DNA from: Pseudarthrobacter sp. NIBRBAC000502770
GTDB lineage: Bacteria > Actinomycetota > Actinomycetes > Actinomycetales > Micrococcaceae
Reading direction: 5' to 3'
Assembly: GCF_006517815.1 (NCBI RefSeq)
Contig: NZ_CP041198.1
Location: forward strand, 3,782,001 to 3,846,000
Length of the DNA: 64,000 nucleotides
Position numbers and translations under genes: made by a program. Below the pieces are notes generated by a model, which saw nothing but the letters and a program-made list of their open reading frames with translations, had not been told where the DNA came from and searched no databases. Shown piece after piece: positions 37,854 through 46,048 of the stretch; position 1 is the first letter of the stretch; each line of letters begins with the position of its first letter.

Positions 37854-38007
37854 TTAGTAAGCAAGGTTACTAACCAGATACTAAGCACACTTCCCATTTC
37901 GATTGCAAGGGGCGGGCCGTCCGGCTTTCTATTCACCAGGCCTTTCCAAGGGCCCGGAGATGGGCGGATAGTAAGCCTACTTGCGAATACGTTGCTAAGC
38001 ATGCTTA
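37854..38007. promoter_or_regulatory. MarR-type operator array between marR and the LEA-like operon
   Basis: Site 1: TTAGTAA (37854-37860), 6 bases, TTACTAA (37867-37873). Site 2 (partial): TACTAAGCACACTT at 37879-37892. Site 3: AGTA/TACT in 37971-37981. Site 4: perfect TAAGCATGCTTA at 37996-38007. Together they suggest TTAGTAAGC followed by GCTTACTAA style half-sites. Site 4 lies between TTGCGA (37981-37986) and CTTATT (38004-38009), a plausible promoter for the MarR gene. Confidence 0.72.
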
Positions 38008-38069
38008 TTGTAGGGGTGTAGCGACGCAGGGTGACCAGCAATTCGCCACCAATAGGAAGGCCGCGGCCG

Positions 38070-38602
38070 ATGACCAGCAATCTCGATCCGGACGCCCGGA
38101 GCAGCTACCGCCTGATTACTTTGGCGGCGCGGCTGATCCAGCGGCGCCAGGACGATGCACTGGCCCCCTTGGCCTCACCCGTGCGGCCGTGATCGCACTG
38201 GAAGGCCTCACCGGGGGCCCACTGAACCAGGAACAGCTTGCCGACGCCATCAGGGTCCAGAGCCAGACGCTGGGCAGGGTCCTCACGCGCCTGGAAAATA
38301 CAGGACTCATCACCAGGACCCGCCGGACCTCGGACCGCCGCCAGCTGAAGGTGGAGCTGACGGATGCCGGTGTGGCAGCCGTCGAAGCGGCGCGGCAAGC
38401 GGAGGTTAACGCCTATCCCGATGATCCGGACATTGGCTGGAACGTACTCCGGAAGGAACTCACCAAGTTTGTCCGCGCCGTCCCGCCCGGCCGGGACACC
38501 GACGTGGTCCCGTTCGCACCGCCGGAACACCGTACGGGGCACCGCCCCCAAGCCGGCCGGGCAGCCGGCATGCGGGGCTGGGAACAGCCGCGCCAAAACT
38601 GA
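38070..38602 (+). pseudogene. MarR-family regulator interrupted by a frameshift
   Basis: ATG 38070, with AGGAAGG 9 bases upstream, reads TSNLDPDARSSYRLITLAARLIQRRQDDALAP and then shifts: the frame meets a stop at 38190-38192. The rest of the MarR domain continues in the next frame as LGLTRAAVIALEGLTGGPLNQEQLADAIRVQSQTLGRVLTRLENTGLITRTRRTSDRRQLKVELTDAG. One extra C in the five-C run at 38164-38168 would restore a full MarR. The second part alone could start at GTG 38189 but lacks the dimer helix. Either a real one-base loss, a phase-variable tract, or a sequencing error. Confidence 0.82.
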
Positions 38603-38603
38603 C

Positions 38604-38626
38604 CCGGGTTACCAGAGCTGACCCGG
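38604..38626. terminator. Weak hairpin between convergent genes
   Basis: CCGGGT (38604-38609) pairs ACCCGG (38621-38626), 11-base loop, between the MarR remnant and a convergent lipoprotein gene. Confidence 0.4.
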
Positions 38627-38635
38627 CTTGCGCGC

Positions 38636-38977
38636 TCATGCCCGGCAGGCGTCCTGCAGTGCCCGGAGGGAGTCTGCGGGCACCTGGTCTCCGGACTCCG
38701 CAACCTGGCCCAGCGGCGTCGTAATCTCTGCGGGCACCCCTGCTGATTTGGCGGCCGAGACCAAGCCGGCCAGCGCCTTGCGGTCCTCGGGGCTGACCAG
38801 GCCGTCCTTGACGACGGCGCAGATTTGCCTGTTGACCTCCTGCGCGGCGGCCGAGGCAGCTTTTGAAGCGGCATCGCTGGCAGCGGTACCCGCTGCGTCC
38901 CCCACTGCGCCGCATCCCGTCAGCAGGAGGGTGGCGGCCAGGGCGGTGGCTGGTACGACGGCGGGGCGGAAAGTCAT
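38636..38977 (-). CDS. Small putative lipoprotein
   Basis: A 113-residue protein from ATG 38977. The signal peptide VVPATALAATLLLTGCGAVG has a lipobox LLTGC with Cys at about 22, so it is probably diacylated and held outside. The mature part is Ala-rich, helical (DAAGTAASDAASKAASAAAQEVNRQICAVVKDG) and ends DSLRALQDACRA; two Cys (in QICAVV and DACRA) may pair. Similar short lipoproteins are common in Arthrobacter with no known role. A much longer open frame upstream overlaps the alditol oxidase and is not used. Confidence 0.75.
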   Translation of the reverse strand: MTFRPAVVPATALAATLLLTGCGAVGDAAGTAASDAASKAASAAAQEVNRQICAVVKDGLVSPEDRKALAGLVSAAKSAGVPAEITTPLGQVAESGDQVPADSLRALQDACRA

Positions 38978-38999
38978 GCCCCCAGCGTACCGGCGTTCC

Positions 39000-40250
39000 C
39001 TACCGCCGGGCCGGGACACCCAGGATGCTGTCCAGCAGCCTGTTCCGGAATTTGCCTTCGGGATCATGCCCGGCGGCAAACGCACGGAAATCTGCGAAGC
39101 GGGGGTACAGGGCCTCCCAGTCATGGCCGTCCGGCGTGAACAGCTTGCCCCAGTGCGGCCTCGCGCCAAAGGGGCGCAGGGCCTCCTCAAGGACTGGAAG
39201 GAAGGCCTCCACCTCAGGTTGCAGCGGCTTCCAGGTGAAATGGAGCGCGACGCTCTGCTGGCGGTGGAACGGGCTGAGCCAGAACTCGTCCGCGGCGCCG
39301 GTGCGGATCTCCGAGACGAACAGCAGGGGCGTGAGGCCTTCTGCCAGCGCGCGGACGGCCTGGAGGGCGGCTGGGGCGTGTTCGATGGGAAGGATGAACT
39401 CACTCTGGAGTTCGTCTCCGTTGCTCGGCGTGAACTCGTGCCGGAAGTGCGGCAGCCGGTCCAGCCACAGGCCGGGTTCGTCCAGCTGCGCCGTGCAGTT
39501 TTCCGCCGACATTTCCGGTAGGGGGTGCCGCGGCTGCAGGGCGGCGGTGGCCCCGAACAGGCTGGGAAGCGGCAGCTCCCCGTCCAGCGCCTTGAGCCAT
39601 ACCTGGTTGACCGCGGAGCCCCCGTAGTCCGTAAACAGGCTCACGCTGTAGGCGGCCGACACAATAGTGCTGAAATCGGCCAGGGCGTTGTCCCACGGCA
39701 GGTCTTCGAGGACCCGCTGGCGCATCCTGAAGCTGGGCTGCACTGCCAGTTCCAGGCCGGTGACGATGCCAACGGCTCCGACTCCCACCACGCTGGCCAG
39801 GAACTCGTCCCCGTCCTCCCGGGTCAGCGTTACCTGCTCGCCGGACGCCCGCACCAGGTCGATCGATTCCACGGCCCCGGCGAGGGACTGGTTGTTCACG
39901 CCCGAGCCGTGGGTGCCGGTCTGCACAGCACCTGCCACCGAGATGTGCGGCAGCGAGGCCAGGTTGTGGATTGCCACGCCGGACTCCTCAAGGGTCCGGC
40001 ACAGTGCCCCGTAACTGACGCCACCACTGACGCGCACCGTGCCACGGCTGGGGTCCAGGTCCACCCGCTGCGGCAGCGCATCAAGCAGCACGTGGACCCC
40101 GTCAGTGTCACCCACGCGGTTGAACGAGTGCCGTGACCCCAGGGCCTTGACCCGTGGCGAAGCGGCCACGATGGCCGCCAGCTCCGCAACGGACTCCGGC
40201 CGCCTGACATCAGCCGAGGAGTATTCGAGGTTTCCTGCCCAGTTCTTCAT
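39000..40250 (-). CDS. Alditol oxidase-like FAD-linked oxidoreductase
   Basis: A 416-residue flavoenzyme of the vanillyl-alcohol/alditol oxidase family, oxidising polyols such as xylitol or sorbitol to aldoses with O2. His41 in ALGSRHSFN is the likely covalent FAD residue, and GAVQTGTHGSGVNNQSLA is the FAD-binding turn. The C-terminal ALO domain has EFILPIEHAPAAL, SEIRTGAADEFWLSPFHRQQSVALHFTWK and PHWGKLFTP, the latter typical of AldO. ATG 40250 (MKNWAGNLEYSS) begins at the family N-terminus; upstream open frame is discarded. Unlinked to polyol transport here. Confidence 0.88.
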   Translation of the reverse strand: MKNWAGNLEYSSADVRRPESVAELAAIVAASPRVKALGSRHSFNRVGDTDGVHVLLDALPQRVDLDPSRGTVRVSGGVSYGALCRTLEESGVAIHNLASLPHISVAGAVQTGTHGSGVNNQSLAGAVESIDLVRASGEQVTLTREDGDEFLASVVGVGAVGIVTGLELAVQPSFRMRQRVLEDLPWDNALADFSTIVSAAYSVSLFTDYGGSAVNQVWLKALDGELPLPSLFGATAALQPRHPLPEMSAENCTAQLDEPGLWLDRLPHFRHEFTPSNGDELQSEFILPIEHAPAALQAVRALAEGLTPLLFVSEIRTGAADEFWLSPFHRQQSVALHFTWKPLQPEVEAFLPVLEEALRPFGARPHWGKLFTPDGHDWEALYPRFADFRAFAAGHDPEGKFRNRLLDSILGVPARR

Positions 40251-40351
40251 CGAGTGGCTTTCGCTTGGCGTCGGTTTCCTCCCACTGTCAGCGCTCACAA
40301 TCACGGCTGTCAAGGCGCATCCGCTGGGTGGGCGGGAGGCCCCGGTGCGGG

Positions 40352-41185
40352 TTAGGGGACCCAGTGGGCAGGCTGTTCCAGTCCTGCGGGGAGCCGGGTG
40401 GACGCGCTGCCGCGGGCGGCGGCAACCTGCGCCTGGGTGAGGAATAGGGCATGACTGAGGTCTGCGTCGTCGAGCCTTGCATCCCGCAGGTCCGCGCCCA
40501 GCAGGTCCACTGCGGTCAGGTCTGCTCCGCGGAGGTCGGCGGCGATCAGGCAGGCGCCGCGAAGATCTGCGCCGCACAGCGCCAACCCGCCCAGGCGTGC
40601 TCCGGCAAGGTCCGAGCCTGGTGCCAGGCGGGCAGGCTGTGGGGCATCGTCGATATACCCGGCGCGGACCTCCTCACTGACCCAGCGCAGAGTTTCGCCC
40701 ACTTGCCGGTGGAGGGTCGCGACATCGGCTGCCAGGACCTCGCCAAGCCCGCCTTCGGCGACCTTCCGGACGCTCGACTCCACCTGGCGCACCTCGATTG
40801 CGGTATCCGCGCTGTAGGCCACCGTCGCCGCCTGGGCCAGGTGCCACAGCATTTCGTGGAGTTGGCGCAGGATCCGGAAGGCCGTGAACATGTCCGTTGC
40901 CGTTTCCGGGTCTTCCCGCCACGAGGTTCCGTTGAACAGCCGCCTGCTGACGGCCTGCCCTGCGCCGAAGCAGTCGAAGACCGTGCAGCCGGCAAAACCG
41001 CGTGCCCGGAGCCTGTCATGGATGGTGCAGGAAAAGTCTGTGGCGAGGTTGGAGCACGGCGTGGCCGGCGGCTTGTCGACGGCAAAGTCTGCGGAGCGGG
41101 CAAAACCGAAGGCCGTGCAGCACAGGGCAAAGCAGTGTGAGCAGTCAGGCCGAAGGGCGGCTGGGTTGGCAAGAGGCCGTGCCAT
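40352..41185 (-). CDS. Pentapeptide-repeat protein with Cys-rich N-terminus
   Basis: A 277-residue protein. The first 80 residues hold about ten Cys, some in DCSHCFALCC and CTIHDRLRARGFAGCTVFDCFGAG, which could bind metal. A helical middle part (TATDMFTAFRILRQLHEMLWHLAQAATVAYS) leads to a C-terminal right-handed beta-helix of pentapeptide repeats (ALCGADLRGACLIAADLRGADLTAVDLLGADLRDARLDDADLS), about eleven units. Similar proteins are annotated as pentapeptide-repeat proteins in Actinobacteria; function is unknown. Convergence or linkage with AldO upstream is not informative. Confidence 0.8.
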   Translation of the reverse strand: MARPLANPAALRPDCSHCFALCCTAFGFARSADFAVDKPPATPCSNLATDFSCTIHDRLRARGFAGCTVFDCFGAGQAVSRRLFNGTSWREDPETATDMFTAFRILRQLHEMLWHLAQAATVAYSADTAIEVRQVESSVRKVAEGGLGEVLAADVATLHRQVGETLRWVSEEVRAGYIDDAPQPARLAPGSDLAGARLGGLALCGADLRGACLIAADLRGADLTAVDLLGADLRDARLDDADLSHALFLTQAQVAAARGSASTRLPAGLEQPAHWVP

Positions 41186-41217
41186 GCGTCCAGACTACCC
41201 ACCAGGGCTGGCTTCGT

Positions 41218-42984
41218 TCAGTCACTTTCTCCTGCAGGCGTGGTGCGGGGAGGTGGCATGCGCCGGTTCCCGGTGGCTTCGAAGGCCGCGGCCAGCCGGA
41301 GCAGGTCCGTGTCGCTGTAGGCTTTGCCGGCGATGGTCAGGCCCACCGGCATGGCGATGTCAGTAGCCAGGCCCATCGGGACGGTGACCGTGGGAATGCC
41401 GAGGTGCCGGGGGACAAGGTTGCCGTTGGATACCCAGACGCCGTTGCGCCAGGCCGTGTCCGCCGAAGCGGGGTTCGTGTCAGCGTCCGCCGGGGCCACA
41501 TCCGCAGCGGCGGGAAACACCACCGCGTCCAGGCCCAGCCGGTCCATCCATGCCTCCAGGTCCACCCGGCGCGTCTCTTCGAGTCCGGCCAGGCCCGTGG
41601 GCAGGTGCGGAATGTGGGCGAGGTCCGGAACGCCGTGCTCCCGGATCCATGCGGGATAGTCAGCGATGTCGTCGTCGAAGCCGTCGTAGCGGTCCGGCAA
41701 TGCACCGTCCGGGGCGGGGAAGATCGCGGAGCCGTCCACGTCTGCGAGGCGGTTCAGCTGCGGATCACCGTTGGCCTCAAGGAAGTCATTCCATGCCCAG
41801 GCTGACAGGTCAACGATTTCCCGGCGCAAATATGCCGGGGACACCAGGCCTCGGGTGGCGATGGTGGGTGCGCCCGGCCGGTCCCCTTCGTAGTTGGACA
41901 CCACGGGGAAGTCCACCTCGATGACCTCGGCACCAGCCGCTTCCAGGTCGCGGCGGGCCGCCTCCCACAGCGCAATGATGGACGCTCGGGTTTCGATCCG
42001 CTGCCCTGTGGGACCACCAATGCCCGGGGCGTCGGCGGTGCCGGCCTGCGGGTCCGCGTTGATGTACATCCGGGGCACGCCCAAACGCTTCCCTGCCAGT
42101 ACGCCTGCCGCGGCGGCTGCGTCAGGGACGCCCAGGGAAACATACGACGGCGGGCGGACACTTGATGCCTTGGGTACCGGGATCCACGGCTGGACGCGCC
42201 AGAAGTCGCCGCGGGGGTTGGTGTCGTCGGCTACCACCACGTCCAGGACCTCCAGCATGTCCGCCACGGTGCGGGTGTGCGGAACTACTACGTCCATGGT
42301 GGGAACGAGCGGCCAGTTCCCGCGGACGGAGATCACGCCGCGGGACGGTGTGTAGGCGCAGAGGGCGTTGTTCGACGCCGGGGCGCGGCCGGAGGACCAG
42401 GTCTCTTCCGCGAGGCCGAACGCCGCGAAGCTGGCGGCGGTGGCGGTCCCGGAGCCGTTGGATGAACCCGACGCGAATGCGGCCGTGAGGTAGTCCGCGT
42501 TGTAGGGGCTTTCCGCCCGGCCGTAGACCCCGCGCTGCATCCCGCCGTTGGCCATGGGAGGCATGTTGGTAAGACCGATCAGGATTGCGCCGCCGGCCCG
42601 GAGCCGTCCAATGGTGAAGGCGTCGCGCTGCGCCACCAGGTCCTTGAACGCCGGGGAGCCGGCGGCCACGGTGAGGCCGCGGACCTGGTAGCTGTCCTTC
42701 GCCGTGTAGGGGATGCCGTCCAGAGGGCCCAGCGTGAAGCCGGCGGCCCGGCGCCGGTCGGACGCCTGCGCTTCAGCGACGGCCTCCGGGTTCATGACCA
42801 CCATGGCATTTAGGCATATGCCTGATGAGTCATATTTTAGGATTCGCTCCAGGTACAGCTCCACCAGCTCCTCGCTGGTGACCTGGCCCGACTCGAGCGC
42901 GGAACGCAGCCGGCTGATGCCGGCCTCGACGACGTTGAATGAGCGGACTGCGGGCACGGGCTTCTGCTCCTCAACCAGGTTCAC
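41218..42984 (-). CDS. Amidase-signature family hydrolase
   Basis: A 588-residue amidase with the Ser-cisSer-Lys triad: Lys in PYTAKDSY, Gly/Ser-rich loop FASGSSNGSGTATAASFAAFGLAEETWSSGRAPAS carrying the two serines. The C-terminal half (PAAADVAPADADTNPASA, PRHLGIPTVTVPMG) is typical. The gene is translationally coupled to aguA: GTG 42984 forms a GTGA overlap with the aguA stop, with GGAGGAGG upstream. In this context it may hydrolyse N-carbamoylputrescine, normally a nitrilase-family job; that is inference. Confidence 0.87.
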   Translation of the reverse strand: MNLVEEQKPVPAVRSFNVVEAGISRLRSALESGQVTSEELVELYLERILKYDSSGICLNAMVVMNPEAVAEAQASDRRRAAGFTLGPLDGIPYTAKDSYQVRGLTVAAGSPAFKDLVAQRDAFTIGRLRAGGAILIGLTNMPPMANGGMQRGVYGRAESPYNADYLTAAFASGSSNGSGTATAASFAAFGLAEETWSSGRAPASNNALCAYTPSRGVISVRGNWPLVPTMDVVVPHTRTVADMLEVLDVVVADDTNPRGDFWRVQPWIPVPKASSVRPPSYVSLGVPDAAAAAGVLAGKRLGVPRMYINADPQAGTADAPGIGGPTGQRIETRASIIALWEAARRDLEAAGAEVIEVDFPVVSNYEGDRPGAPTIATRGLVSPAYLRREIVDLSAWAWNDFLEANGDPQLNRLADVDGSAIFPAPDGALPDRYDGFDDDIADYPAWIREHGVPDLAHIPHLPTGLAGLEETRRVDLEAWMDRLGLDAVVFPAAADVAPADADTNPASADTAWRNGVWVSNGNLVPRHLGIPTVTVPMGLATDIAMPVGLTIAGKAYSDTDLLRLAAAFEATGNRRMPPPRTTPAGESD

Positions 42985-44081
42985 GCGGCCTCCTCCTTCG
43001 GGGCCGGCTGCTGCTGGGTGATGCAGTGGATGCCACCGCCAAAGGCGAAGATGTCCCGGGCGTCCACCAGTTCCACGGTTCGTCCGGGGTAGGTACGTTC
43101 CAGGATGCCGGCGGCGATGGCGTCGTTGGGGTCATCGAAGGCGCAGAGCACCACCACGTCGTTGGCCACGTAGTGGTTGATGTAGGACCAGTCCACCCAC
43201 CCTTCGCCGTCCTTGAGCGTGGTGGGGGCCGGAACGTCGATAATCCGCAGGGGCCGCCCCTGGGCATCCAGCTGGCCTCCGAGGACGGCTTTCAGCTGAA
43301 GATAGACCGCGTGGTCGGGATGGGCAGGATCGTCCTGCCGGTGCAACAGGATGGTGCCGGGCCCGCCAAAGGCGGCGACAATGTCCACGTGGCCGCGGGT
43401 GCCGAATTCGTCGTAGTCCCGGGTGAGGCCGCGCGGAAGCCAGATGGCCTTGGTGGTGCCCAGGGCCGCGTGGACTTCCGCCTCGACCGATTCCTTGGTG
43501 GCGCCAGGGTTGCGGCCGGGATCGAGCTGGACCGTCTCGGTCAACAGCACGGTGCCTTCGCCGTCCACGTGGAATCCGCCGCCCTCGTTCACCAGGGAGC
43601 TCGGCCGCACCGGCACATCGATGCCGGCTGCCACGCTTCGGGCAACGTTTTGGTCCTTGGACCAGGCGGCCCAGTGCTGCGCGCCCCAGCCGTTGAAGAT
43701 CCAGTCGACGGCGGCCAGCGAGCCGTCCGCCGAGTGAACGAAGGTGGGGCCGCTGTCACGCAGCCAGGCGTCGTCCAGCGGAATCTCCAGGACGTCGATG
43801 CCCTGGCCGAGCCATTCCCGCGCGGGAGTGGCATCCCGTGGATCGGCGATGACAGTGACGGGCTCATAGCGGGCGATGACCCGGGCCACCTTGCTCCACG
43901 CGGCCCGCGCCCGGTCCAAAGTGGAGCTTCCCACAGGGCCGAAGGTGTCGTTGGGCGGCGGGAAAGCCATCCACGTCCGCTGGTGGGGCTCCCACTCTGC
44001 GGGCATGCGGCCCGCGGGCCCGGTATGGACATGGCCGGGGGCAGCACTGCCCTCGGTTGCGGTCGAATAAATGAATGCCAT
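42981..44081 (-). CDS. aguA: Agmatine deiminase
   Basis: A 366-residue enzyme converting agmatine to N-carbamoylputrescine and ammonia. Pentein-fold motifs: RMPAEWEPHQRTWMAFPP, DDAWLRDSGPTF, SLVNEGGGFHVDGEGTVLLTE, TRGHVDIVAAF and the catalytic Cys353 in FAFGGGIHCITQQ. ATG 44081 lies inside the palindrome and would suit a leaderless start close to the -10 box at 44094-44089; ATG 44006 (MPAEWEPH) is the alternative. Coupled to an amidase gene downstream. Confidence 0.93.
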   Translation of the reverse strand: MAFIYSTATEGSAAPGHVHTGPAGRMPAEWEPHQRTWMAFPPPNDTFGPVGSSTLDRARAAWSKVARVIARYEPVTVIADPRDATPAREWLGQGIDVLEIPLDDAWLRDSGPTFVHSADGSLAAVDWIFNGWGAQHWAAWSKDQNVARSVAAGIDVPVRPSSLVNEGGGFHVDGEGTVLLTETVQLDPGRNPGATKESVEAEVHAALGTTKAIWLPRGLTRDYDEFGTRGHVDIVAAFGGPGTILLHRQDDPAHPDHAVYLQLKAVLGGQLDAQGRPLRIIDVPAPTTLKDGEGWVDWSYINHYVANDVVVLCAFDDPNDAIAAGILERTYPGRTVELVDARDIFAFGGGIHCITQQQPAPKEEAA

Positions 44082-44116
44082 TCATTTATTATGGGGACCA
44101 TGCCGGCCCTGCGCAA
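44066..44116 (-). promoter_or_regulatory. aguA promoter and palindrome shared with puo
   Basis: Perfect 12-1-12 palindrome 44066-44077, centre 44078, 44079-44090, core ATGAATG-C-CATTCAT. On the minus strand, TTGCGC (44116-44111), 16 bases, CATAAT (44094-44089) form a candidate promoter. The palindrome covers the start codon region. Confidence 0.75.
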
Positions 44117-44123
44117 GGGTAAT

Positions 44124-44840
44124 TCAGACCCGGGAGGTGTTGGTGCGGTCAACGGCCGCCAGGATGGCCTGCGCCAGTTGCTCCGGCTTGGTGAATTGGG
44201 GCCAGTGCCCTGTGGGCAGGTCGATGTACTCCACGTCATGGACCTTGGCCAGCTCGGAGACGAACGGGTGCCCGGCCGCGACCCATTCACGGATCATGGC
44301 GGACGGAAACTCGCACGCGATCACGGTGGCGGGTACGTCGTAGCGGCCTTCATCATGCAGTTGCTGCTTGCCGTACGCCACGCCCCGGGGCTCCGGAATG
44401 GCACGGGCACGGAAGGCCTGGCGAAGCCCGTCGTCCAGGTCCACCAGGTCGGCGTCGTCGAAGCTTTCCCAGGGCGGAAGGGGAATGTCGTCACCCTCGG
44501 CGGGCAGTTCGTCATTGATCACACCCCCTTCGCCCAGTGGGCCGCTGTCCACATAGATGGCGCGCTGCACCTTGTCCGGCCGTGCGTCGACGGCCCCGTG
44601 GATGATTGCGCCACCTCCCGAATGCCCCACCAGGACCACCCTGCCGCCCATGGCGTCGACGGCCTGGACCACGGCATCAATGTGGTCCTGCAGCCCTATT
44701 CCGGCCCGGCTGGAGTCCACGGATTCCAGTCCGGGCAGGGTCAGGGGGTGGGGCCGGTGGCCCGCTGCCTCCAGAGCAGGTGTTACCTCCGCCCATGATG
44801 AAGCGTCCAACCAGAAGCCGGGTACCAGGATGATGTCCAT
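44124..44840 (-). CDS. Alpha/beta hydrolase
   Basis: A 238-residue serine hydrolase. Nucleophile motif GHSGGG (VVLVGHSGGGAIIHGAVD), early oxyanion segment LVPGFWLDASSW and the late His in TGHWPQFTKPEQL are present; an acid residue is expected in the VEYIDLP-region. Similar to esterases annotated as EstC-like. Placed just upstream of aguA in the same direction, but the aguA promoter lies at its 3' end, so it is probably separate. Substrate unknown. Confidence 0.85.
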   Translation of the reverse strand: MDIILVPGFWLDASSWAEVTPALEAAGHRPHPLTLPGLESVDSSRAGIGLQDHIDAVVQAVDAMGGRVVLVGHSGGGAIIHGAVDARPDKVQRAIYVDSGPLGEGGVINDELPAEGDDIPLPPWESFDDADLVDLDDGLRQAFRARAIPEPRGVAYGKQQLHDEGRYDVPATVIACEFPSAMIREWVAAGHPFVSELAKVHDVEYIDLPTGHWPQFTKPEQLAQAILAAVDRTNTSRV

Positions 44841-44884
44841 GACCGCACCCTACCCCCCACCCCCTGCGCAGGAACAAGGGGCCG

Positions 44885-46048
44885 CTACCGCTTCCGGTTC
44901 CGGCCTTTCCCGGCGTTCCGGCTGCCGCGTTCGAAGGCCTCGCGCTCAGCGGAGCGCTGAGACTTTCCCGCAGACACCACCTTCTGCTGCCACTCCCGGT
45001 GGTATGCGCGCTGGGCAGCAACGTCGGAGCGGCGGGCCAGGGCTGCGAGTTCACGCTGCATCTTCAGGTACGAATTCCAGCGCCGCTCCTCCAGGACGCC
45101 CCTGTCAATTGCGTCCCGGACCGCGCACCCTGGCTCAGTTCCGTGCGAGCAGTCCGCAAACCGGCAGCCGGCAGCCAGCTCCTCCACATCGCCGAACATG
45201 CTGCCCAGGCCTTCGCCGGCGTCGAACAGCCCGAAACCGCGGACCCCTGGGGTGTCCATCAGCACCGTACCGTTGGACAGCGGCACCAGTTCGCGGGCGG
45301 TGGTGGTGTGCTTGCCCTTGAAGTCGCCGGACCGCACCTCCCCGGTCTGCTGGACCTCGCGGCCCACCAGGGCATTGATCAAGGTGGATTTGCCCGCGCC
45401 GGACGGACCCAGGAGCACGATGGTGCCACGGGCGGGGATGCGGGACATCAGTTCGTCGATCCCGCTGCCGTTCCCGGCTGAGGTGGTCACCACGTCCACG
45501 CCGGCCGCCTGCAGGATGACCTTCCCGACGACGTCGTCCGCCACCTGCGCAAGGTCGGCCTTGGTGATGATCACCAGGGGAGTGGCACCCGAGTCCCATA
45601 CCGCCACCAGGGTCCGTTCCAGCCGGTTGTGGGTGAGCGGCCGGTCCACGGGCACCACCACGCCAACCGTGTCCATGTTGGCGGCAAGGACCTGCTCGGC
45701 CGACGAGTCCTCGAAGGCACGTTTGCGGCTGAGCTCGGACCGGCGGGGCAGGACAGCCAGGATCTGCCGTCCGCCGGCGCGGTTGGGGCCGATCCAGACC
45801 CAGTCGCCGGTAACGGGCTGGTCGCCGGTCAGCGGGTATGGCAGGTGGAGCAGACCGTCAGCGACGGCCACCAGCAGCAGCGTTCGGTCCACGCGCACCA
45901 CCCGGCCGGTGCCGGTGGCCTCGGGGTTGGGGTGCGCGGCGAAATGGCGGGCGACGGCGGGCGTGTAGCCGTAGGCGAAGGGGCCCTCGGCTGTTGAAGG
46001 GGTGTTGATGCCAGGGTTGTCCAGGGCGTTGCCTGAAGGAATATGCAC
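44885..46048 (-). CDS. rsgA: Ribosome small-subunit-dependent GTPase A
   Basis: A 387-residue circularly permuted GTPase that checks 30S maturation. An N-terminal OB fold (about 45-105) precedes the permuted G domain with TKAD (G4), GPSGAGKST (G1), the KHTTT switch (G2) and DTPGVRGFGL (G3). The C-terminal zinc motif is CRFADCSHGTEPGC, followed by a basic tail ending GRNRKR. ATG 46048 is preceded by a candidate small leader ORF. Confidence 0.95.
   Translation of the reverse strand: MHIPSGNALDNPGINTPSTAEGPFAYGYTPAVARHFAAHPNPEATGTGRVVRVDRTLLLVAVADGLLHLPYPLTGDQPVTGDWVWIGPNRAGGRQILAVLPRRSELSRKRAFEDSSAEQVLAANMDTVGVVVPVDRPLTHNRLERTLVAVWDSGATPLVIITKADLAQVADDVVGKVILQAAGVDVVTTSAGNGSGIDELMSRIPARGTIVLLGPSGAGKSTLINALVGREVQQTGEVRSGDFKGKHTTTARELVPLSNGTVLMDTPGVRGFGLFDAGEGLGSMFGDVEELAAGCRFADCSHGTEPGCAVRDAIDRGVLEERRWNSYLKMQRELAALARRSDVAAQRAYHREWQQKVVSAGKSQRSAEREAFERGSRNAGKGRNRKR

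Noticed and set aside
38189..38602. Short MarR from GTG 38189 as an intact gene
   Set aside because: The missing first helix is found in frame shift upstream, with a proper start and ribosome site, so the gene is better called interrupted.
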